This document shows, one piece after another, positions 9,369 through 15,337 of a DNA stretch of 16,057 nucleotides. How positions within the stretch are numbered: the first letter of the stretch is position 1; each line of letters opens with the position of its first letter. A program made the position numbers and the translations under genes. The notes beneath the pieces were generated by a model, which made no database searches, had not been told where the DNA came from, and was given only the letters and a program-made list of their open reading frames with translations. Source of the stretch: an uncultured Oscillospiraceae bacterium (GTDB lineage: Bacteria > Bacillota > Clostridia > Oscillospirales > Acutalibacteraceae); contig URYP01000044.1 in assembly GCA_900552115.1 (NCBI GenBank), positions 1 through 16,057 of the forward strand, in the 5' to 3' direction.

Positions 9369-9425
9369 GCCGCCACCGATAATAAGCTACCGATCTTTTC
9401 AATTAATTCACTCCCCGACAATTCG

Positions 9426-9471
9426 GGCCGCCTGCAAGAATCGTCAGGGCAGCGCTTTCTTACAGGCAGCC
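9426..9471 (-). ncRNA. Strong 15-bp RNA hairpin between rtcB and the Cys-rich frame
   Basis: On the minus strand GGCTGCCTGTAAGAA (9457-9471) pairs with TTCTTGCAGGCGGCC (9426-9440) along all 15 positions, two as G-U wobbles, around a 16-base loop. The wobbles preserve pairing on the minus (transcribed) strand only. No T run follows, so it is not an intrinsic terminator. It could stabilise the mRNA, be a processing site, or be a small structured RNA. Confidence 0.55.
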
Positions 9472-9509
9472 TGTCTTGGCGGGGGGAATCCAACATACCG
9501 GTGTTTCCA

Positions 9510-10711
9510 TTATTCTGCCGCCTTGAAATTATAAATGGGTTGGATACGCTCAACAATTTGTGCCGTGGGTTCAATCTGTGCAATAATTTCCTCCATGGTC
9601 TTGTACGCCATGGGGGATTCATCCAGCGTATCCGGCACAACACAGGTGGAGTAAATCCCCTTCATTTCTTCGCGGTACTGCTCCATGGACAGTGCGGAAA
9701 ACGCCGCTTTCCGGCTCATCAGCCGCCCCGCCCCATGGGGCGCGGAGCAATTCCAATCCGGGTTGCCTTTTCCGACACAGATGAGACTGCCGTCACGCAT
9801 ATTCATGGGGATCAGCAGCCGTTCGCCCATGTTTGCGGAAACAGAACCCTTGCGCAGAATCATCGCCTCGGTATCGATATAGTTATGGATGGTCGTGAAT
9901 TCGTCCGCCTTTGTAAAGCCCATACCGGAGAGAATCACGTCCATCATGGCCTTGCGGTTCAAGATGGCAAAGTGCTGTACAATACGCATGTCGTGAATAT
10001 AATCCTCAAACAGCTTGCCTGTCACATAGGTCAGGTCTTTTGGCATGTTGATTTTGTGCTCTTTTTTGAGCGCATCCACCGCGGGCCGGATCTCCTGAAA
10101 GCGCCCCGCTGCCTTAAGGATGCGATGAGCTGCTCGATTTGATAACGTGCGCCGCCCCACAGGGCCATTCGTCCCTGTTCCTGATAGTATTCGGCCACTT
10201 CAACTCCCAAATGGCGGCTGCCGGAATGAACGACGATATAAAGGTCCCCGCCGTCTGAGTGATCGGCCTCGATAAAATGATTGCCGCCACCTAGTGTGCC
10301 AATACTTTTTACCGCCCGTTCCAGATTGACACAGGGCGCGCAGCGGAGCTGAGAAAGGTCAATTTGCGCGTTGTATTCATGAGGCGTACTCCTTACCTCG
10401 CGACCGCAGGGGATGTGTTGGTGAATCAGCGCATCCAGCTTATCAAAGTCAATGTCCCGCTGTGTAATTTGGACGGTTTCCATGCCGCAGCCGATATCCA
10501 CCCCTACCATACCGGGAACGATTTTATCTGTAATGGTCATGGTCGTGCCGATGGTGCAGCCCTTGCCGGCATGAACATCCGGCATAATGCGGATTTTACT
10601 GTCCTTAAACGCTTCTTCATCGCAGACAGTACGAATTTGTTCCGCCGCCCGTTCTTCCAGCTCCTGTGTATAACACACAGCCGTATTGAATTTTCCCTTT
10701 ATCTCAATCAT
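9510..10711 (-). pseudogene. rtcB: RtcB tRNA-splicing/RNA-repair ligase, frameshifted
   Basis: RtcB is a Mn2+- and GTP-dependent ligase joining RNA 2',3'-cyclic phosphate or 3'-phosphate ends to 5'-OH ends. The first frame starts at ATG 10709-10711 (AAAGGA site upstream) and carries MPDVHAGKGCTIG, the metal site VDIGCGME (D72, C75), GGGNHFIE (H145) and VHSGSR (H162). It runs to a spurious end at 10031. The second frame (from about 10125 to the stop at 9510) continues the protein with LKAAGRFQEIRPA, HNYID and the guanylylation histidine in APHGAGRLMSR. The shift lies at GCATCCTTAAGG (near 10113-10124). One extra base, for example a third C, would restore a 400-residue enzyme with every catalytic residue, which is normal RtcB length. 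No standard slippery heptamer is seen. It is a one-base mutation or a sequence error; the product would otherwise be inactive. Confidence 0.9.
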
Positions 10712-10772
10712 ACTATTGTTCCTTTCTGGGCAGAGCCGGAGCGAGGGCTTTGGGCTGGTCCGACTCAGACTA

Positions 10773-11879
10773 TCAGCAGGCTGTTCCCGTATGTATCAGG
10801 CTCATGAGCTGAGAGAGAACATTTCCGTTTCCGTTTAGGTTAATGTTGCCCACATTCTCGCAGATGCGCTCGATGTGCTCCAACTCCTTTAGCTTATAGA
10901 GCGTTTGGTTCTCCTCCATCAGCTTCGCGGTATTGAGCAGTGAACGGGTAGAGGCGACCTCCTCCCGGCGGGTGATGACATTGGCCTGGGCGCGTTTTTC
11001 AGCCACCAGCACCGTGTTCATAATGGCGCGGATCTCACCGGGAAGGATGATATCCTTTACGCCTGCGTCGGTGATCTCCACAAAAAACACGGTCTCCTTT
11101 TCCTTTAGCCGGTCAAAGACGTACTTTGACATCTCATCTTTATTGGCAAGAATATCGTCCAGCTTTTGCTTGCCTACATAGTCCCGCAGGGCAAGCTGTG
11201 CCGCAACATGCATTTGCTCGGCATAGTCGTCTATCTCAGTGAGAATCTTCACATAATCCGTTATACGGTAATTGCAGACGAAATTGATGCGTATGTTGAC
11301 CTTATCCTGGGTCATAATCTCCTGCCCGGTGATCTCCATCTGGGTGAGCCTTGTATCCACAAAATCAATATCTACGCGGATGTTGGTTTTCCAGAAGTAA
11401 TATACGCCGGCATCCAGAATGCGGATAAGCTTCTGATCAAAGTACAGCCGCGCCTTCTGATACTGGGCCACCTCCACTTTTGTGTAAACCGTGGTGGGCA
11501 GTTTTGCAAATATGTACAGGGGAATATCCGCAGCCACTTCAGGCGTGGAAATGTCCACCAGCTTATATTCATGGCGATCAGTGACCGACCAGAAAGCGTA
11601 TTTGCCGCGTCGCAGCACGCTGTCAAATTTACCGTTTACGGTATGGATTGCCAGCTGCTGATCGGCAACCTCAATGACTGAGGTCTGTTTGGCGATTTCA
11701 CTGTCGGCGAGCAGATTGTCAAGCTCACATTTTGCGCTGGCAAGCGGTTCCCTGAGGGAGACGATCTCAATTTTTCTGTCTCCGAACACATGGTATTTCC
11801 CTGCGCCCAGAAGCTTGACAAAGCGACCGTTTGTGAACAATAAGCCCCTCTGATTCTCGTTGATAATCTTCTTTTTCAT
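10773..11879 (-). CDS. Slipin / SPFH (Band 7) protein of the rtcB cassette
   Basis: A 368-residue SPFH-domain protein. Residues about 130-300 are the Band 7 core (FVDTRLTQMEITGQEIMTQD, then VNIRINFVCNYRITDYVK), followed by a helical tail (RAQANVITRREEVASTRSLLNTAKLMEEN). Slipins next to RtcB are a known genomic association. Unlike classical membrane slipins, no N-terminal membrane helix is visible. Instead the N-terminal half has three related segments of about 40 residues (8-45, 71-112, 138-177) with a shared G-K/R-F...G-K-Y-x-F pattern. It may form an oligomeric scaffold for RNA repair; this is inference. The GAGGAGG site before ATG 11879 is strong. rtcB starts 61 bases after its stop, so the two are probably one transcript. 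Confidence 0.88.
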   Translation of the reverse strand: MKKKIINENQRGLLFTNGRFVKLLGAGKYHVFGDRKIEIVSLREPLASAKCELDNLLADSEIAKQTSVIEVADQQLAIHTVNGKFDSVLRRGKYAFWSVTDRHEYKLVDISTPEVAADIPLYIFAKLPTTVYTKVEVAQYQKARLYFDQKLIRILDAGVYYFWKTNIRVDIDFVDTRLTQMEITGQEIMTQDKVNIRINFVCNYRITDYVKILTEIDDYAEQMHVAAQLALRDYVGKQKLDDILANKDEMSKYVFDRLKEKETVFFVEITDAGVKDIILPGEIRAIMNTVLVAEKRAQANVITRREEVASTRSLLNTAKLMEENQTLYKLKELEHIERICENVGNINLNGNGNVLSQLMSLIHTGTAC

Positions 11880-11897
11880 ATTAAAAACCTCCTCAGG

Positions 11898-12120
11898 TTA
11901 AATTCGCGAATCGTTATCCATGCCAACCCGGCGGCTGAAACCTTCAGTGCGGGGATCCAATCGGCGGAGAAGGACTTTCCCGGCCTTTTGGTCCCGTGCA
12001 CGGTATCCGCTTTCAGACAAGGCCGGATCAACATTGCCCGAAATGCCCTGGCTCCTCAGATACTCGTCATTTTTGGCCGGATAACGAATGCTGTTTTCAT
12101 CTGTACCCGAAAGTACATTC
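11898..12120 (-). other. Leader before slipin: structured RNA or short coding frame without clear start
   Basis: This stretch separates the tRNA-like element from the slipin gene. It contains a perfect 8-bp long-range stem, CCGGCCTT (12019-12026) with AAGGCCGG (11980-11987), which encloses the palindrome CCGTGCACGG. The same strand also carries an open frame of about 70 codons with plausible codon use, ending DNDSRI-stop at 11898, only 18 bases before the slipin ATG. It has no ribosome site or convincing start in this stretch. It could be a leader RNA, a small upstream protein, or the remnant of one. I do not recognise the peptide. Confidence 0.35.
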
Positions 12121-12252
12121 CTTTGCCGCCTTTGACGGCTACCAATCCACTGGCATACATCTTTGCAAGGATGTAAGGCAGGATTCGAACCTGCGAATAG
12201 GGAGGGAGAACCCTCGTCGCTTTCGCGATTACCACTTGCAAGCATAACCGGC
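12076..12252 (-). ncRNA. Candidate Y-RNA-like (YrlA-type) tRNA-mimic RNA
   Basis: Minus strand, in order. A GNRA hairpin TCGC-GAAA-GCGA (12217-12228) is followed by a GAGGG-TTCT-CCCTC hairpin (12202-12215). Next comes a perfect tRNA T-arm (stem GCAGG/CCTGC, loop TTCGAAT, 12178-12194). Directly abutting it is CTTACATC (12170-12177), which pairs with GATGTATG (12154-12161) across an eight-base loop with one T-T mismatch. So the acceptor-like helix is closed by a loop, not open-ended. GGATTGGTAGCC, resembling a D-loop, follows. GCCGG (12248-12252) can pair with CCGGC (12076-12080) to close the whole unit. Bacterial Y RNAs such as YrlA have this permuted tRNA-like domain and lie near rtcBA in Salmonella. 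No anticodon arm or CCA is present, so it is not an ordinary tRNA. The D-arm pairing is unclear and the ends are approximate. Confidence 0.5.
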
Positions 12253-12327
12253 ATACACATTGGAAGCTCCTCGTGCACCGCGGTGACTGAAACATCAAGC
12301 ACCCACATAGGTCATCTTGCAAGCATA
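12158..12327 (-). repeat. Repeated TATGCTTGCAAG / CTTGCAA motif around the tRNA-like RNA
   Basis: The 12-mer TATGCTTGCAAG occurs twice on the minus strand, at 12316-12327 and 12235-12246, 81 bases apart. A third related copy (CCTTGCAAAGATG, 12158-12170) forms the loop of the acceptor-like helix. The core CTTGCAAG is itself a palindrome. It might be a regulator site (first copy just after a possible -10) or an RNA-level repeat. Confidence 0.5.
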
Positions 12328-12355
12328 GAATACTAAAATTTTCCTTTCTCATCAC
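12327..12355 (-). promoter_or_regulatory. Possible promoter for the ncRNA-slipin-rtcB transcript
   Basis: After the terminator of the WYL genes a new start is needed. Minus-strand TATTCT (12327-12332) with GTGATG 17 bases upstream (12350-12355, three of six -35 matches) is the best candidate. It is weak, as expected if an activator is required. I see no sigma-54 type GG-N10-GC box at this site. Confidence 0.3.
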
Positions 12356-12357
12356 GG

Positions 12358-12396
12358 AAAAAAAGCTGCGAACTCAAATGAGCTCACAGCTTTTTT
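12358..12396 (-). terminator. Terminator overlapping the end of the second WYL gene
   Basis: AAAAAAGCTG (12359-12368) pairs with CAGCTTTTTT (12387-12396). A second helix inside has one G-U wobble on the minus strand. It is followed by seven T (12358-12364, minus strand). The WYL gene's TGA at 12374-12376 is inside the hairpin. It should isolate the regulators from the repair genes. Confidence 0.85.
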
Positions 12397-13288
12397 GCAT
12401 GACCAGTCGTTTTTTAATAAGTTCCACAAAGTTTTCCGGCTCGGTAACCTTAATAAACGGCCCGAAAGAAAGCACCCGAATCACCAGCTCTGTCTCGTCG
12501 TTTTGTGGATATTTAATCGTTATGCGATAATGCCTTTCATCCAGCCGCCGTGCTTCCTTTTCAAAATGTGCAAAATGAAGCAACACCCGCTCCAGGGCAT
12601 TGCGTCCGTCATACAGCTCCACCACAACACGTCTGTCCGCGACGGGTAGGGATTTCTTTTGGGGCCTGCGGTAATCTCCTCGGAAGGGTTTACAGGATAG
12701 AATCCGCCCAAGATTGACGACCTTTCCATAGCGACATCCGGATGTTATTAAACGAAACTTGTCGTCCTTTTCGGAATACTCCAGATATTCCGGCACGACA
12801 TTTAGATGTATCCGGGTTTCCTTACGGTTTTTCACATCTATGCTGAGCGGGTAACGATGTTTGATCGCATCCAGTACCAGATGGAACATTTGTATGTAGG
12901 CTTCATCTTCATAAGGATCTCCATCCGCGTATTGGTCAAAGACATACATATCGTCCGGCAGGAACAGCGGCGACACGTCTTCAAGACCGGAATCATCAAA
13001 ATCAAACAGGCGAATACGAGGATCAAGGGAAATGGCTTTCAGCCAGCGTTTTTGCAGCATGGTTAGCGGCATGGTTGGCGGGTGCCGGATGGGCGTTGTA
13101 CCGTCCGGTAAAAGCAGCGGCCACTTTCCGCCCGTAAGAGATGGCTCAATGGATAAAATGCTCTCGGAAAACGCCTGCTCGTCAATAATTGCCCGGATTT
13201 CTTCTTTTGTAACAGGACAGCGGATTGCTTGGCGCAAGATGGCCGCAACGGTGTTGAAATAGGTGCCGTACAGTTCGCTGAAAATCAT
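12374..13288 (-). CDS. WYL-domain protein, second regulator of the pair
   Basis: A 304-residue WYL-domain protein. The C-terminal half carries the WYL fold: LVLDAIKHRYPLSIDV near residue 137, then VVPEYLEYSEKDDKFRLITS and RYGKVVNLGRI, where the eponymous W-Y-L triplet has diverged to FRL. The last 90 residues resemble the WCX extension (RVVVELYDGRNALERVLLHF). I see no clear helix-turn-helix at the N-terminus. Its start overlaps the stop of the upstream WYL gene by four bases (ATGA), so the two are translationally coupled and may form a heteromer, as PafB and PafC do. WYL domains are known or predicted nucleic-acid or nucleotide sensors. Here the signal may be broken RNA; that is inference. 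Confidence 0.85.
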   Translation of the reverse strand: MIFSELYGTYFNTVAAILRQAIRCPVTKEEIRAIIDEQAFSESILSIEPSLTGGKWPLLLPDGTTPIRHPPTMPLTMLQKRWLKAISLDPRIRLFDFDDSGLEDVSPLFLPDDMYVFDQYADGDPYEDEAYIQMFHLVLDAIKHRYPLSIDVKNRKETRIHLNVVPEYLEYSEKDDKFRLITSGCRYGKVVNLGRILSCKPFRGDYRRPQKKSLPVADRRVVVELYDGRNALERVLLHFAHFEKEARRLDERHYRITIKYPQNDETELVIRVLSFGPFIKVTEPENFVELIKKRLVMQKSCELI

Positions 13289-14526
13289 GTTTTATCGCCT
13301 CCGTTCAGCCCGTATAAGCGATACATCGTATCCAAATCCTTTTTAAACTGTGCTTCCAGCTCCGGGTTGGAAAAATGAATGTCAACGATCCGGCAGATAA
13401 AGGTTCTGATCCACGGCACCAATTCACCCGCATCATATACGTCGGCGGAAAACCGACTGGTGTGACTGTCGACTCGTTCAACCATCCCGCAGCGTTTTTC
13501 CCGTTCCAGTCGGCGGTGAATATGCTCTTCGCCATCTATGTATCGTACGGTAAATGCCACATGTTCCAACCTCTGAGCACCACCATCGGTACTGACGCCC
13601 CAAATATGCTCCTGCATGTGGTTGAGTTTTTCTCTATAGGTATCATAGCTTTCGCAGACGTCTAACATCTGAACGGACCGGATGTTGTCCAGCCGGAAAG
13701 AACCGATCCGTTTGCTACGCGGAACATAGGCCATCAGGTACTGGCGTCCGTGCTGCACGCTGATAAAAATGCGCAGGGGTACAACTTCCTGCGCGGCGGT
13801 GCGTTCTTTGCGGCGGTTTACAATTTCCATTTGAACGAACCGCTTATTATGTATTGCCTCGAACAATGCGTATAGAACCTCACTGTCCAACGTCCCGGTG
13901 ATATAATGATGTTTAAAAGCAAAGTGCTCCTGATGCGCACCGATTTTGTCCAATAAAAAGGAGCCGATTACCCCGCAGGGGGCAACTTCGGAGAAAAAAT
14001 CCAGAGCGTCAGTACAGGTTAACTCTGTCATGGTCGCCCGGCGGTATAACACCGTTTTTCCCTGTTTTTCCGTACAGATAAGTCCCTGTTCCGCGTATTC
14101 CTTCAGCTTTTTACGAACGGTAGAGGCGTCAAAGGTTTTTGCTTTGTCAAAGCACAAAAGCCGCCGGTCCACTTCGTCCGTAATTTCACTTAGTGACAGC
14201 GCTGTTTCAGAATCATATAAAAAATCGAAAATCAGAAAATGAAGGGTAATATCCCCATTGGTAAAGCTTTTCGCTTTCCACGCCTTGTATAGGGGATTGT
14301 GATGAGAAATACGGCTATCGATGGATAAAAACACATGTTTGCCTTCAGCGGTCTGCCGGAACCCCATATAGTCGCCCAACCAGCTTTCAATACGGCGGCG
14401 TTCGTCGTCATAGGAGCGGGCGCTCTTCTTCGTAAACTCCTCACGGCTTTTAAAGCCATATACATAGAATTCCCTCATATAATCCCGAATGCCGTCAAAG
14501 TTTTTTATCAACTCGCTGTAGGCCAT
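13285..14526 (-). CDS. WYL-domain transcriptional regulator with winged helix-turn-helix
   Basis: A 413-residue protein, first gene of a two-gene regulator operon. The middle part (about residues 90-170) looks like a winged helix-turn-helix: LSLSEITDEVDRRLL, then FDASTVRKKLKEYAEQGLICTE and a hairpin KQGKTVLYRRA. The WYL domain follows near residues 220-300: ALFEAIHNKRFVQMEIV, then HGRQYLMAYVPRSKRIGSFR, where QYL replaces WYL and the downstream basic residues are kept. A C-terminal WCX-like region ends the protein. It overlaps the next gene by four bases. The upstream sequence has TTTTAGAGGATG as a ribosome site and a TATAAT box. In this position it is the likely control protein for the slipin-rtcB-nucleotidyltransferase genes, in place of the RtcR activator of enterobacteria. 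Confidence 0.88.
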   Translation of the reverse strand: MAYSELIKNFDGIRDYMREFYVYGFKSREEFTKKSARSYDDERRRIESWLGDYMGFRQTAEGKHVFLSIDSRISHHNPLYKAWKAKSFTNGDITLHFLIFDFLYDSETALSLSEITDEVDRRLLCFDKAKTFDASTVRKKLKEYAEQGLICTEKQGKTVLYRRATMTELTCTDALDFFSEVAPCGVIGSFLLDKIGAHQEHFAFKHHYITGTLDSEVLYALFEAIHNKRFVQMEIVNRRKERTAAQEVVPLRIFISVQHGRQYLMAYVPRSKRIGSFRLDNIRSVQMLDVCESYDTYREKLNHMQEHIWGVSTDGGAQRLEHVAFTVRYIDGEEHIHRRLEREKRCGMVERVDSHTSRFSADVYDAGELVPWIRTFICRIVDIHFSNPELEAQFKKDLDTMYRLYGLNGGDKT

Positions 14527-14548
14527 ACTCTCACATCCTCTAAAACAA

Positions 14549-14577
14549 ATTATACTGCAGAAAACAACTGAAATCCA
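14549..14577 (-). promoter_or_regulatory. Promoter of the WYL regulator operon
   Basis: Minus strand: a consensus -10 TATAAT (14549-14554) and a weak -35 TGGATT (14572-14577) at 17-base spacing. The leader to the ATG at 14526 would be about 15 bases. Confidence 0.55.
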
Positions 14578-14749
14578 CTATATAATGCTGTTTTATTGTC
14601 CGAGTAACTCTTATGGATGAGGTGTTTTGTTGCTATATGTCACATGCGGCTGAAAGGTGGATACTGCCGATAAAGTCGAGCGTTAGAACAAGTCATACGG
14701 GAGCTTCTGCCGTAATCTCTCGTACAGCATTGTCATACGGTTGCCTTAT

Positions 14750-14919
14750 TTAACATCTTTGCTCACCTAGATTAATGGCATCAATATCGTATGCGTTTAA
14801 TTTCGGCGAAGTGGCAAGATAAATATGTCCTCCATTACGTGCCAAAGACAAAATACCTTCACCAGTAGTTGTTTTTAATTTACTTGATTTTAAATCACAT
14901 TAACTTTCTCAAAATTCAC
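14750..14919 (-). pseudogene. Degraded AT-rich coding remnant
   Basis: On the minus strand, 14750-14896 reads as 48 sense codons plus a TAA stop, with clear protein character: KTTTGEGILSLARNGG, then HIYLATSPKLNAYDIDAIN. Just upstream a different frame (VNFEKVNVI, 14893-14919) appears to continue it, so at least one frameshift separates the two. There is no start or ribosome site. The AT-rich codons differ from the neighbouring genes, suggesting the tail of a foreign gene. I cannot name the family. The rest of 14527-14977 shows only a 9-bp repeat GTCATACGG (14692-14700 and 14732-14740). Confidence 0.55.
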
Positions 14920-15072
14920 TTACGTTTTAATAAGTTTAATATCAACTATAACCGTCTTCTGCCACTTAATCTTTTACTCACGATGTCAAAATTTGAGGAT
15001 GCGCTATAGAGGTGAATTCTTTCTTATCGAACGATTTTAGGAGAAAGCGGAAGAGAATCGAGGGGAAATAGC

Positions 15073-15109
15073 AAAAAGCTGTACATTCCAATTTTTTGGA
15101 ATGTACAGC
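15073..15109 (-). terminator. Strong hairpin terminator, distal
   Basis: A perfect stem (15078-15091 with 15096-15109, 14 bp) has loop TTTT and is followed on the minus strand by five T (15073-15077). No intact minus-strand gene lies upstream within the GC-rich segment, so what it terminates is unknown. Confidence 0.75.
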
Positions 15110-15296
15110 CGAAATGAGGGCGGTTTTCGAGGTTGTTACAAAAAAGTAAAGTCCAGCAAATCCGCTGAAAGCCCACCAAAAGATGGTGGCAAGTCGGAGC
15201 GTCGTGAGTGCGTTTAAAAACGAACAGCGAAGGCGCAGCGGGACTTTTTGTTCAAAAGGATGAACAGTGGAGCGGGTGACGAATTTTTTATGCAAT

Positions 15297-15327
15297 AAAA
15301 AATCGGAACGAGCGTAACTCGTTCCGA
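15297..15327 (-). terminator. Strong hairpin terminator, proximal
   Basis: TCGGAACGAG (15303-15312) pairs with CTCGTTCCGA (15318-15327) around CGTAA. It is followed on the minus strand by six T (15297-15302). It lies right at the point where base composition switches. Confidence 0.8.
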
Positions 15328-15337
15328 CGTGGCAGCT

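Larger units (their letters stand above)
15073..15327. repeat. Hairpin-rich intergenic element between two terminators
   Basis: About 255 bases of non-coding sequence packed with inverted repeats: AAAGTCC (from about 15147) with GGACTTT (about 15240), CCACC/GGTGG around an AAAAGAT loop, CGTTT/AAACG, GTTCA/TGAAC and TTTTTTAT/ATAAAAAA (15284-15302). Both ends are minus-strand terminators. The long minus-strand frame covering it (to 15952) is a shadow. It may be a dispersed intergenic repeat or a structured RNA of Clostridia; copy number cannot be judged from one window. Confidence 0.45.

Noticed and set aside
10108..10126. Programmed -1 frameshifting in rtcB
   Set aside because: No slippery heptamer or obvious stimulatory hairpin at the junction, and frameshifting is not known for RtcB; an indel is simpler.
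9255..10142. 295-codon plus-strand open frame
   Set aside because: It is antisense to rtcB, which has clear homology and catalytic motifs on the minus strand; the product resembles no family.
12171..12308. Ordinary tRNA gene on the minus strand (perfect T-arm plus ATGTGGG/CTTACAT acceptor)
   Set aside because: The RNA would be about 138 nt, with no anticodon arm, no clear D-arm and no CCA. The loop-closed acceptor hairpin is a better local fold, so I call a tRNA-like ncRNA instead.
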